A stretch of DNA of 64,000 bases from JAAYDS01 sp012729155 (GTDB taxonomy: Bacteria > Chloroflexota > Anaerolineae > UBA1429). Position numbers and translations under genes: made by a program. The stretch is taken from contig DAIPBO010000015.1 in assembly GCA_036774405.1 (NCBI GenBank), positions 1 to 64,000 of the forward strand, in the 5' to 3' direction. Positions 26,626 to 35,116 of this stretch are shown here, one piece after another (positions within the stretch are counted from its first letter, which is position 1; the number at the start of each line of letters is the position of its first letter). A model generated the notes under the pieces. The model was given only the letters and a program-made list of their open reading frames with translations. It did no database searches and had not been told where the DNA came from.

Positions 26626-27866
26626 GGTTCATACATGCAGCCGACATTCATCTGGGCTATAGCCAGTATGGCGAACGAGAGCGCTATAACGACTTTGCAC
26701 GCGCCTTCTTGGGGTTGGTCGATGCCGCCATCGCTGCCGAGGTCGACTTTGTGTTGTTGGCCGGCGACCTATTCGATGCACGCGATATCGACCCGCGCAC
26801 GTTGTTGGTGGCTGTCCGCGGCCTCGAGCGGCTGGCCGAAAGGGCAATCCCTGTACTGGCGATCGAGGGCAACCACGAGCGCGGTCATTGGCACGATGCC
26901 TTTTCGTGGCTTCACTACCTGGCGCAAATGGGGCTCTTGATCAACCTATCGCCCTGGTTCGAGGGCCAGCGACTGGTGCTCGCACCGTATGATCGGCAGG
27001 CGGCCCAAGGCGCCTACTATGACCTGCCCGGTAACGTACGTGTCTATGGCTGCCGTTACTATGGCGCCAGCACCGCGGCCATGGTGGGGCAGCTGGCTGC
27101 GGCACTGCAAGAGCAGCCAGAGCGTCCGCCCTATGCGATCATGATGCTGCACGCCGGTGTTGAGAACGTCCTGCCAGGGTTCGGCGGCCTCAGCCACGCG
27201 CAACTCGCGCCCCTGAGGTCATCGATCGACTATGTGGCGCTGGGGCACATCCACAAGCCTTTTGAGCACAATGGCTGGCTGTACAACCCCGGCTCCCTCG
27301 AGACCAACAGCATGACAGAGGCCGACTGGCCTGAGCGCGGCCACTACCTGGTCGAGATCGACCTTGAACAACGCAGTCATACGGCACAACTGGTGCCCGG
27401 CGCCCGCCGTGAGTTTGTGCGGCTCAATCATGACCTGACGCCCTATGGAACGCCGACTGAGGTCGAGCGGCAGGTGGGTGCCTACATTGCGGCCGAGGCC
27501 CAGAGACGGCGATGTGAAAGGCCGGTGGTAGAGCTGACGCTGACCGGCAGTCTGGGTTTTGCTCCGGGTGATCTGCCGCTTGAGGTGTTGCGCCTGACCA
27601 TCCAAACACACTTTGACGCCCTGTTGGCTCGTATCAACAATCGCGCTGTGCCACCGGGTGACCCCCCTCCGCCGCCAGGCATCAACGTCGAGCGACATGT
27701 GCTGCAGCAACTGATCGAGCGCGACAACCGCTTGTGCGCCAACAGCGAGTTCTGGACCGACACGGTGCTGCAGTTCAAAGAGATGGCGCTGCGGCACGAG
27801 GCGCCCGAGCGGATCGTGGCGCAGGTGCGCGATCTTTTGGCGCAGTATGGCGAGGAGTTGGGCTGA
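26622..27866 (+). CDS. sbcD: SbcD/Mre11-type DNA repair nuclease
   Basis: 414 residues. The metallophosphoesterase motifs appear in order: ADIHLGY (Asp8, His10), LAGDLFDARD (Asp49), IEGNHERGHW (Asn84, His85), MMLHAGVE and LGHIHKPF. A helical C-terminal region (about 320-414) would bind the SbcC/Rad50 coiled-coil base. The protein provides Mn-dependent nuclease activity on DNA ends and hairpins. It overlaps the upstream gene by 4 bases and shares one base with the downstream rad50-like start, so it is strictly coupled to both. Confidence 0.95.
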   Translation: MRFIHAADIHLGYSQYGERERYNDFARAFLGLVDAAIAAEVDFVLLAGDLFDARDIDPRTLLVAVRGLERLAERAIPVLAIEGNHERGHWHDAFSWLHYLAQMGLLINLSPWFEGQRLVLAPYDRQAAQGAYYDLPGNVRVYGCRYYGASTAAMVGQLAAALQEQPERPPYAIMMLHAGVENVLPGFGGLSHAQLAPLRSSIDYVALGHIHKPFEHNGWLYNPGSLETNSMTEADWPERGHYLVEIDLEQRSHTAQLVPGARREFVRLNHDLTPYGTPTEVERQVGAYIAAEAQRRRCERPVVELTLTGSLGFAPGDLPLEVLRLTIQTHFDALLARINNRAVPPGDPPPPPGINVERHVLQQLIERDNRLCANSEFWTDTVLQFKEMALRHEAPERIVAQVRDLLAQYGEELG

Positions 27867-30583
27867 TGCAGATCATCCGCGTGTCGTTGGAGAACTTTCG
27901 CAGCTATCGAGAGGGGCTGGTCGACTTTGTGCCAGGCGTGAACGCTATCGTGGGCGCCAACGGTGCGGGCAAGAGCACGGTGCTTGGGGCCATTGGGCTG
28001 GCGCTGTTCAACGCTCGTCCGCCGTCGATTCACAACGAGGGCCTGGTGCGTGAGGGCGCCAACAGCGCCACGGTGACGGTCGAGTTCGAGTCGACGCTGG
28101 ATGAGCGCCGCTACGAGGTCGAGCGACGATTGGGGACGAATGCCCGCTTTCGCGTGTACGATATCGAGATGGGTAAGGCCGTGGTGGCCGAGGGCGTGGC
28201 CGATGTCGAGGGCTGGCTGCGCCAGCATCTGGGTGTGCCGGCTGACGGGAGCTTGTCAGATCTGTTCGAGAACACCATCGGTGTGTACCAGGGCACCTTC
28301 ACCGCTCCCTTTTTGCTGCCAGCGGCGCAACGCAAGGGCATCTTTGACCCGCTGCTGCGGGTTGACGAGTACAAGCGCGCCAGTGACCAGCTGAGAGAGC
28401 CGATCAAACTGCTGAGGGACGAGGATCGTATTCTGAGCCAGAATCAAGGCTTGAACGAGGGGATGATATCGGCACTGCCCGATCTGCGCAGCCGGCGAGA
28501 GTTGCTGGATGCGAGCCTGGCAGCGAACCGCAAGGCTCTTGCTGCAGCGCATCAAGCGTTGGGTGAGGCAAACGAACGCTTGGACCTGTTCAGGGCACGC
28601 GAGGCGGCGGCGGCGCAGGCTCAGAAAGCCCGGGATCTTGCTCACAGCGTGGTCGAAGGCACGCAACAGCGACTCGGCGACGCTAACACAGCCCTGCTGC
28701 GTGCCCGGGCGGCGAGCGAGCGGATCGCGGCGACCGCCCCTGGGCACCAGCGGTACGTCAAGGCTGAACAGCACCGCGCTCAGCTCGAGGCAAGGCGTAA
28801 GGGCCGCGAGCTGGCCCAGGTGGAGCTAGCGCGCGTGGAAGAGAGCCTGGCTGCAGAGCGCGCCAATGTCAAGAGGTATCGTGATGGTTTGGAGCGGCTC
28901 GCTGACCAAGGGCGGCGAGCGCGCGAGCTTGAACCCCTCGCCCAGCGGCAGTGCGATCTGCAGGCCGCGCTAGAAGAGGCTCAAGAACGCGTTCGGCAGC
29001 GCCAGAGCGCTATCGAGCGGGGCGACGACCTTCGGCGGCAGATCGACGACCAGCACGAGCAGGTCAAGAACCTTGCCGCCCAGGTGGCTGAGGGCCAGCG
29101 GCTCGACGCTAAGCGAGCGATGACGCAGGCCCGTCTCGACGCGCTGCAGCACGATGCCGGGCAGCGGCAACTGCTGCTGGGGCAATTGCGCGCGCAGCAG
29201 GCCCAGCTGCGCAAGCAGCTCACCGATCTCGATGCGGCCGAGGGCGCGCAGTGTCCGCTGTGCGAGGCGCCGCTCACAGAGGAGCATCGCGCCGAGTTGC
29301 TCGAGCGTAACGGCGCGGCCATCGCCGCGCTCGAGGCCGAACTCGTGGCGCTCGACTCTGCCGCGCAAGAGTCTGACAGCGAGCGTTCCAGGCTGCGCGC
29401 CGACCTGGACGAGCTGGACGCGCTCCGACGCACCCTGGCCGGCCCGGCGCAAGTGCAGGCCGCAGAGCGGTTGCTGAGTGACTTGCAGCACCGCGCCCTG
29501 GAGCTGCAGGAGCAGGTGGCCGCCCGGGGCACGCCAGAAGAGGATGTCCGTCAAGCGCAAGAGGCACTCGCTGCCCTCGGCGACCCGGAGCAGGAGCTGG
29601 CCATTTGCCGCAGGGATCTGGAGCAGCTGCCTGCCGCCCAGGAGGCTCTGGAAAAGGGCGTAGCCGCCGTCGCAGCTCTGGAGGCACAGCAACGTGAGGC
29701 CGTCGCCGCTGTGGCCAACTTTGCCGGTAACGATGAGCGCCTGGCCGACGTAGAGCGAACGCTGGAAGAGAACCGCGCTGACTATGATGCCTACGTCGGT
29801 AGCCAGAACGAAGCAGGCCAACTCGAGCAGAGCGCCCAGAGGGTCAGTGAACTCGACCAGCGCCTCAGCGAGGCGCTGGCGCAACTCGCTACGGCTGAGG
29901 CCGATCTGGCAGCGGCCACTCGCGGCTTTGACCCCGACCAGCTGGCGCGGGCGCACGCCGAGGTGCTCTCTGGCAGTCAGCGCGTCGCGGCGCTCGAGGC
30001 CACGATAGCGGGTGAGGCCAGGTCGCTGGAGGAGACCATCACCAGTATCGAGCGGCTCGAGGCCAAAGAACGCGAGCTTGAGCAGATCACCCTGGAGCGC
30101 AAGCGCCTGGCAGATGCAGGCGCCTTTATCGATTGGGTGCGTACCCACCTGACCGAGGCTGGCCCACTGGTCACACAGCAGTTGGTGCGGCGCATCTCGG
30201 CCGACGCCGCCAGCCTGTTTAGTGAGCTGATGGATAACTACTCGGCGCGCCTGGCCTGGGACGAGAGCTATGCCCTGACGTTGGACGTGGCCGGCCGGGA
30301 GCGCGATTTTGCCCAACTCTCGGGTGGTGAGCAGATGTGCGCGGCCTTGGCCCTGCGGCTGGCGCTACTGCGCAACCTGTCGGGTATCGACGTCGCCTTT
30401 TTCGACGAGCCCACCGCCCATCTCGACGCCGAACGACGGGCACTGTTGGCTCATACCCTCACGCAAGTGCAGGGCTTTGAGCAGATCTTTGTCATCAGCC
30501 ACGACAGCACCTTTGAACAGGCGGCCCAGGCCAATTTCGAGGTGACCAAAGACGGCAACGAAAGCCGCATCGCGAGGATCTAG
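27866..30583 (+). CDS. sbcC: SbcC/Rad50-type SMC-like ATPase
   Basis: 905 residues from the ATG at 27866 (TGATG overlap with sbcD; GAGGAG upstream). Walker A is GANGAGKST (30-38). Two long charged coiled-coil arms (about 160-450 and 480-750) flank a zinc-hook CPLC (Cys463, Cys466). The ABC signature LSGGEQ lies near residue 817 and Walker B with D-loop is VAFFDEPTAHLD. With SbcD it forms the ATP-gated Mre11-Rad50 complex that processes double-strand breaks. The length and central hook are closer to Rad50 than to the 1,000-plus-residue E. coli SbcC. Only 2 bases separate it from nurA. Confidence 0.95.
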   Translation: MQIIRVSLENFRSYREGLVDFVPGVNAIVGANGAGKSTVLGAIGLALFNARPPSIHNEGLVREGANSATVTVEFESTLDERRYEVERRLGTNARFRVYDIEMGKAVVAEGVADVEGWLRQHLGVPADGSLSDLFENTIGVYQGTFTAPFLLPAAQRKGIFDPLLRVDEYKRASDQLREPIKLLRDEDRILSQNQGLNEGMISALPDLRSRRELLDASLAANRKALAAAHQALGEANERLDLFRAREAAAAQAQKARDLAHSVVEGTQQRLGDANTALLRARAASERIAATAPGHQRYVKAEQHRAQLEARRKGRELAQVELARVEESLAAERANVKRYRDGLERLADQGRRARELEPLAQRQCDLQAALEEAQERVRQRQSAIERGDDLRRQIDDQHEQVKNLAAQVAEGQRLDAKRAMTQARLDALQHDAGQRQLLLGQLRAQQAQLRKQLTDLDAAEGAQCPLCEAPLTEEHRAELLERNGAAIAALEAELVALDSAAQESDSERSRLRADLDELDALRRTLAGPAQVQAAERLLSDLQHRALELQEQVAARGTPEEDVRQAQEALAALGDPEQELAICRRDLEQLPAAQEALEKGVAAVAALEAQQREAVAAVANFAGNDERLADVERTLEENRADYDAYVGSQNEAGQLEQSAQRVSELDQRLSEALAQLATAEADLAAATRGFDPDQLARAHAEVLSGSQRVAALEATIAGEARSLEETITSIERLEAKERELEQITLERKRLADAGAFIDWVRTHLTEAGPLVTQQLVRRISADAASLFSELMDNYSARLAWDESYALTLDVAGRERDFAQLSGGEQMCAALALRLALLRNLSGIDVAFFDEPTAHLDAERRALLAHTLTQVQGFEQIFVISHDSTFEQAAQANFEVTKDGNESRIARI

Positions 30584-30585
30584 CT

Positions 30586-31764
30586 GTGCTATCACGAACG
30601 CATGTATTGCGTGCCCTGGCTGAGGCGGCCAACGCCTTTGGCGTATACGAAGCTCGCGCCAGCGAACAGGCCCAGCGCTATGGCGAGCTGCTACGGCGTT
30701 ATCAAGCGCTTTCAGCCGAGCAGGTGCGAACAGCGGTGCAGGGCGTGCCGCAGCCAGGCGCTCTGCCTACCGCTGAGCGAGTCGCAGGTCGAGCAGCTAC
30801 GCTATCCTTTGGCGCGCGCTGGACCGATCATCGCCAGGCTCGCACGTGGGCGCGAGAGCGTCTTGAGGGCGTACTCACCATCGCCGTCGACGGCTCGCAG
30901 ATCACGCCCGATCCGGCTTTTTCGATCCCGCTGGGCGCCATCCAGATCGGCTGGTTTGAGAACCCGCACTGTGGCGCCGAGCGCTATGTCAAAGACATCG
31001 CCTTTGAGCTCGTCACGCCGCAAGACCTGGCTGCGCCCACGGGCAACCCCTTCAGCTTTCCCGAGCAGCTGGTGGGGTTGCGACGTTTTGAGCGCGAGTG
31101 CGCTCAGCTTCAGGAGTTGATGTATCGTGCCGCTGACACAGGCCGCGAGACGCTCGCTCTGCTCGATGGGTCGTTCATCATTTCGTTCGCAACGCAGGTG
31201 GCGCCCGAGCTGCAGCTGCGCTACGCCCGTGCTGCCCAGGCCGTGCTGCGCTGCAGCCATGAGACGGGCGTGCCCGTGGTAGGCTACGTAGACAGCTCGG
31301 CCGCACGCGATGTGACCAACCTCTTGCGCTACCTGGGCGGCGAGGCTGACGAGCCACAGATCAGCGATGCCCATCTGCTGTCTGCCGGCATGCGGTGGGG
31401 AGATCGCAGCGAGTTCTGGGTGTGCGCTCGCGCCGACAGGTTCGTCGATGAAGCGTTGACGGCCCACTATGCCGATGTCTGCATGTGCTATCTCAAGGCA
31501 ACGTCGCATCTGCCGCCAGCCCGCGTCGAGCTGCCCCGCTGGTTAGTAGAGCAGGGTGGGGCCGAGCGCGCGCTCGACCTGCTGCGCGCCGAATGCATCG
31601 TTGGCCTGGGCTATCCCTATGCTATCGAGACGGCCGACGCGCTGGCTGTGATCACCATGCAAGACCGCGAGCGCTTTTATGCGCTGGTGCAGGCGCACCT
31701 GGCTGAACAGGGTGTGCCGCTGCGTTATGCCCGCAAGGCCGCCAGCAAGCGCGTGCGCCGCTAA
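30586..31764 (+). CDS. nurA: NurA-domain 5'-3' nuclease
   Basis: 392 residues, GTG start two bases after sbcC with GAGG upstream. The conserved acidic residues of the RNase H-like NurA fold are present: AVDGSQI (Asp102), LLDGSF (Asp194) and VGYVDSS (Asp236), plus a late YPYAIETADALAV segment. NurA is a Mn-dependent nuclease that, with the HerA translocase, resects DNA ends after Mre11-Rad50 in archaea. Its place between sbcC and herA makes the same job very likely here. Confidence 0.92.
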   Translation: MLSRTHVLRALAEAANAFGVYEARASEQAQRYGELLRRYQALSAEQVRTAVQGVPQPGALPTAERVAGRAATLSFGARWTDHRQARTWARERLEGVLTIAVDGSQITPDPAFSIPLGAIQIGWFENPHCGAERYVKDIAFELVTPQDLAAPTGNPFSFPEQLVGLRRFERECAQLQELMYRAADTGRETLALLDGSFIISFATQVAPELQLRYARAAQAVLRCSHETGVPVVGYVDSSAARDVTNLLRYLGGEADEPQISDAHLLSAGMRWGDRSEFWVCARADRFVDEALTAHYADVCMCYLKATSHLPPARVELPRWLVEQGGAERALDLLRAECIVGLGYPYAIETADALAVITMQDRERFYALVQAHLAEQGVPLRYARKAASKRVRR

Positions 31765-31778
31765 GAGAGGGAGAGGAT

Positions 31779-32369
31779 ATGGAGCTAGGTCGAATCGTAC
31801 ACTCCAACTCGCATGTCGACTATGTCTGTCAGATCGCGCAGCGGACTGAGACCCCGCAGACGCCAGAGCCGACGCACTATGCCTTTGGCACGTTGGTGGG
31901 GCTCGAAGGCGCCGCGGGCACGTTAGTGGGGCTGATCTATGACACACGGTTGGTCAATCCCGAGTTTGGCAACCTGGGCCCGCGCCTCTCGCCCCGCGAA
32001 GAGCTGCTCTCCTTCTCGCCCGACTATTTGGCCGAGACGGCCACGTTGGTGGGCATCTTGGCCATTGGCCTGTTGAGGCCAGGCGGCGAGAGTCAACAGG
32101 GCGTGCCCACCATTGCCGTTGAGGTGGGCACGTCGGTGCGCACCCTGTCAGATGGCGAGATCGTCGGCTTTCACCGCCCTGGCGGCCGGCTCCGGGTGGC
32201 CTATCTGCCACAGGTGCTGGCACACGGGCCCCTCGGCCTGGCGTTGGCACAGCGGATGCTGGCGCAGCTCGAGCTGTTGCTGCCCGACGATCGTGGTCGT
32301 CTGCAGGTGCTGGCCTCTACGGTGGGCTGGCGCGCGGCGGTGGGGGGCATCCAGGAGGGGAGGCGATGA
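31779..32369 (+). CDS. HAS-barrel-like protein of the HerA-NurA system
   Basis: 196 residues, ATG at 31779 after GGGAGAGGAT. The N-terminal half (GRIVHSNSHVDYVCQI, HYAFGTLVGLEG, LVGLIYDTRLVNPEFGNLGPRL) reads as a HAS-barrel (HerA-ATP synthase barrel) domain. The C-terminal half is helical and Leu-rich. It lies between nurA and herA and overlaps herA by 4 bases. HerA has its own N-terminal barrel, so this may be an extra ring or adaptor between nuclease and motor. I know no characterised protein of this exact type; the role is inference. Confidence 0.78.
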   Translation: MELGRIVHSNSHVDYVCQIAQRTETPQTPEPTHYAFGTLVGLEGAAGTLVGLIYDTRLVNPEFGNLGPRLSPREELLSFSPDYLAETATLVGILAIGLLRPGGESQQGVPTIAVEVGTSVRTLSDGEIVGFHRPGGRLRVAYLPQVLAHGPLGLALAQRMLAQLELLLPDDRGRLQVLASTVGWRAAVGGIQEGRR

Positions 32370-34036
32370 TGCAGCACGACGTGACGATTGGCGTATGCAA
32401 AGGGCCCGGCGAGACGCCACACGAGTTTCTGTTTGTGACCACCGACCCCGAGCTGCGCGTCAAAACCGGCGAGTTCGTCTACTATGATGCCCTTATCGAC
32501 GGCGCCGAGCGGCACATTCTGGCGCGGGTGACGACACGGCAGCAGGTGCGCGCCTACCCTGACACATTGTTGGCCGACCCCGCCATCGACCCGGCCGAGA
32601 TGGCTGCCCTGCTGGGCTTTGATGGCGAACACGGTGAGCTCTTGCAGATCACCGCGGCGGTGGTGGGCTATTACGATCGCGTGCTGGGCTTTGTCAACCC
32701 GCGTATTCCGCCGCGCACCGGTGCGCCTATCCGCATTGCCCCCGACGAGATGCTCTCGCAAGTGTTGTGCAAGCTCGAGCCCGAGGCGGTGGGCGCGGTG
32801 CACATCGGCTCGCTGCTGAACCGGCCGCTGGGCGCGGTGCCCGCCGTGCTCGACGCTAGAGGTTTCACCAGCACGCACCTGGCCATCATCGCCTCTACCG
32901 GCGCCGGCAAGAGCTACCTGGCCGGCGTGATGCTCGAAGAGCTGTTGCGGCCCCATAACCGCGCGGCCGTGCTGATTATCGACCCGCACGCCGAGTATGA
33001 CACCCTGGCAGCAATGCAGGGCCACCCTGCCTTCAGGGCGCCCGGCTACGAGGCACGGGTGAGCATCAAGCGGCCCGATAGCATCCGCGTACGCTTTAGC
33101 TCGCTCACCCTGGGCGATCTACGATATCTGCTGTCGAACCTGTCAGAGCGCATGCACTATCTGCTCGGGCGCGCCTATGGGGCGGTGCAGCGCAAGCATG
33201 GCGAGAGATGGACCCATCAGCACCTGCTGGTTGAGGTTCGCCAGGGGCTAGATGGTAAGCCGGTCACCGACCCGGACGAAACCAGGGAAGAAGACCCCAC
33301 GGTTGGCGGCCTTATCTGGCGCATCAACAACCTGCGCGCTCAGTCGCGTATCTTTGACGACCATGAGAGCATGGCCCTCGACGACCTGCTCGAGCCGGGC
33401 AAGTGCACCGTGCTGCAGCTCAATGAGGTGTCAGAGCGCGAACAGCAGATTGTGGTGGCCACGCTGTTGCGGCGCATTAACCAGGCGCGTATGGACACGG
33501 TGCGTGGCCGCGCCAACCGCGGCGACGAGCTCTATCTGCCCTATCCGGTGTTCGTGCTCATCGAGGAGGCGCATAACTTTGCGCCGGCCGGCACCGAGAT
33601 CGTCACGACGCAGATTCTCAAGCAGATTCTGGCCGAGGGGCGCAAGTTCGGCGTGTCGGTGGGGCTCATCAGCCAGCGGCCTGGCAAGCTCGATAGTGAC
33701 GTGCTGTCGCAATGCATGACGCAATGCATCATGCGAATCGTCAACCCGGTGGACCAGGCGCGCGTGGCTGAGAGCGTCGAATCCGTCGGGCGCGACCTGC
33801 TGCTCGAGCTGCCGGCCCTGAGCCGTGGCCAGGTGATTGTATCAGGGGTGTCGGTCAACACGCCCATCCTGGTGCGGGTGAGAGAACGCCTCACACCGCA
33901 TGGCGCCGAGGACCCCAACGCACCAGAGCAGTGGCAGCACTATTTTGCAGAGCAGAGCGCCGCGCAACGTGCCCGCGATCAGGCCATCTGGCAAGACCCG
34001 CCGCCCAAACGCGGCGATGATCTGCTGTTCCGCTAG
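32366..34036 (+). CDS. herA: HerA-type hexameric DNA translocase
   Basis: 556 residues. An N-terminal HAS barrel (about 1-130: FLFVTTDPELRVKTGEFVYY, LGFVNPRIPPRTG) precedes a FtsK-HerA ATPase. Walker A is ASTGAGKSYLAG (176-187), IDPHAEYD follows, and Walker B is YPVFVLIEEAHNFAPAG. LISQRPGKLDSDVLSQC is the sensor/arginine region, and the C-terminus has helical lid residues. HerA translocates along duplex DNA and feeds it to NurA. It is the last gene of the overlapping set that begins at 24949 and runs tail-to-tail into the minus-strand gene at 34033. Confidence 0.93.
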   Translation: MMQHDVTIGVCKGPGETPHEFLFVTTDPELRVKTGEFVYYDALIDGAERHILARVTTRQQVRAYPDTLLADPAIDPAEMAALLGFDGEHGELLQITAAVVGYYDRVLGFVNPRIPPRTGAPIRIAPDEMLSQVLCKLEPEAVGAVHIGSLLNRPLGAVPAVLDARGFTSTHLAIIASTGAGKSYLAGVMLEELLRPHNRAAVLIIDPHAEYDTLAAMQGHPAFRAPGYEARVSIKRPDSIRVRFSSLTLGDLRYLLSNLSERMHYLLGRAYGAVQRKHGERWTHQHLLVEVRQGLDGKPVTDPDETREEDPTVGGLIWRINNLRAQSRIFDDHESMALDDLLEPGKCTVLQLNEVSEREQQIVVATLLRRINQARMDTVRGRANRGDELYLPYPVFVLIEEAHNFAPAGTEIVTTQILKQILAEGRKFGVSVGLISQRPGKLDSDVLSQCMTQCIMRIVNPVDQARVAESVESVGRDLLLELPALSRGQVIVSGVSVNTPILVRVRERLTPHGAEDPNAPEQWQHYFAEQSAAQRARDQAIWQDPPPKRGDDLLFR

Positions 34037-34551
34037 TCTGCGTGGGGGCTGGGCCCTGAACCGTTTTTGGGCGGCGCCTCGGCGACGGTGTCGAGAACGA
34101 CCTCTGCGCTGGCTACAGCCTGCAGACGGGTGTTATGCCGCTCTTGCAGGTGAGAGATGCCGTTTTCGACGACGCGTTGCAGGCGGGTGAGGTGTCGGCC
34201 AAGGCTGTGCAGTTCGCCCGCCGCATAGGCCTCGGCCTGGTCGATGATGCCGGCGGCCTCGGCCTCGGCGCTGGTCACCAGGGCTGTCGCTTGCGCCTCG
34301 GCCTCGCGCAGGACACTGCTTTCGCTGATCAGCCTGGCTGCCTGCGACTGGGCCTTGGCGACGATCTCTTCAGCTTCGGCTGTGGCCAAATCGAGCACGC
34401 GGTCGCGCTCGCGCTCCAGCTCTGCGGCACGTTGAATCTCCTGGGGAATCGCGATGCGCATTTGATCGATGATGTTGAGCACGGCATTGCGTTCGACCAA
34501 CATGCGGTCGGCCAGGGGGATGCGCCGCCCTCTCTCAATAATCTCATCCAA
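34033..34551 (-). CDS. Coiled-coil protein (DivIVA- or F0-b-like)
   Basis: 172 residues from a TTG at 34551. The N-terminus (DEIIERGRRIPLADRMLV, NAVLNIIDQMRIAIPQEI) resembles a family I recall next to coaD in Chloroflexota and Actinobacteria. The middle (about 40-135) is a continuous Ala/Glu/Arg-rich coiled coil, and the end is Pro/Ser-rich. No enzyme motif is seen. The frame remains open upstream to 34578, where an ATC-GAT-ATA stands where relatives, as I recall them, begin Met-Asp-Ile. A GGGGGTGG site lies just before that ATC, so a non-canonical start is possible. It is probably a structural or division-related protein. Confidence 0.7.
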   Translation of the reverse strand: MDEIIERGRRIPLADRMLVERNAVLNIIDQMRIAIPQEIQRAAELERERDRVLDLATAEAEEIVAKAQSQAARLISESSVLREAEAQATALVTSAEAEAAGIIDQAEAYAAGELHSLGRHLTRLQRVVENGISHLQERHNTRLQAVASAEVVLDTVAEAPPKNGSGPSPHAD

Positions 34552-34614
34552 ACGGTCAACCAGCTCTCGTATATCGATGTCGCCACCCCCTTGTATCGGC
34601 CACCGCCAGCTGTG

Positions 34615-35103
34615 TCAGGGCGTGTGGTGTGTGAGCCTGGCGCGCAACGCTGCGCTCACCGGTTCGGGGACGAACTGGCTCACACTGCCGCCCGCCAGAG
34701 CGACTTCTTTGACAATGGTCGAGCTGAGAAAGGCGTACTGCAGGCTGGTCATCAAACAGACCATATCGATCTCGGGGGCCAGCTCGCGCGTGGTGAGCGA
34801 CATCTGGTATTCCCGCTCAAAGTCCGAGATCACCCGCAGGCCGCGCACCACGGTATGGGCGCCTCGCTCACGGCAGAAATCGACCGTTAGCCCGCTGTAG
34901 CTAGACACCTCGATGTTGGACACATCGGCCAACACCTCGCGCACCATCGCCACCCGCTCCTGGGTGTTGAATAGCAGGCTCTTCTGCGGAAGATCATAAA
35001 CGGCCACGATGACCCTGTCAAAGATACCAGCGGCCCGCCGGGCGATGTCGATGTGTCCGTTGTGTACAGGGTCAAAGGTGCCTGGATAGACGGCCGTGTT
35101 CAC
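34615..35103 (-). CDS. coaD: Phosphopantetheine adenylyltransferase
   Basis: 162 residues, GTG start at 35103. The nucleotidyltransferase motif GTFDPVHNGH lies at residues 8-17, followed by RGLRVISDFEREYQM and the FLSSTIVKEVA segment in place of ISSSxVKE. The enzyme joins 4'-phosphopantetheine and ATP to dephospho-CoA, the penultimate step of CoA synthesis. It lies 13 bases downstream of recG in the same transcription unit. The adjacency recG-coaD is common. Confidence 0.96.
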   Translation of the reverse strand: MNTAVYPGTFDPVHNGHIDIARRAAGIFDRVIVAVYDLPQKSLLFNTQERVAMVREVLADVSNIEVSSYSGLTVDFCRERGAHTVVRGLRVISDFEREYQMSLTTRELAPEIDMVCLMTSLQYAFLSSTIVKEVALAGGSVSQFVPEPVSAALRARLTHHTP

Positions 35104-35116
35104 AGAGGTGTTCTCC

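Noticed and set aside
28970..30316. 448-codon open frame antisense to sbcC
   Set aside because: It lies opposite the coiled-coil and ATPase signature of sbcC, and long antisense frames are common in this base composition.
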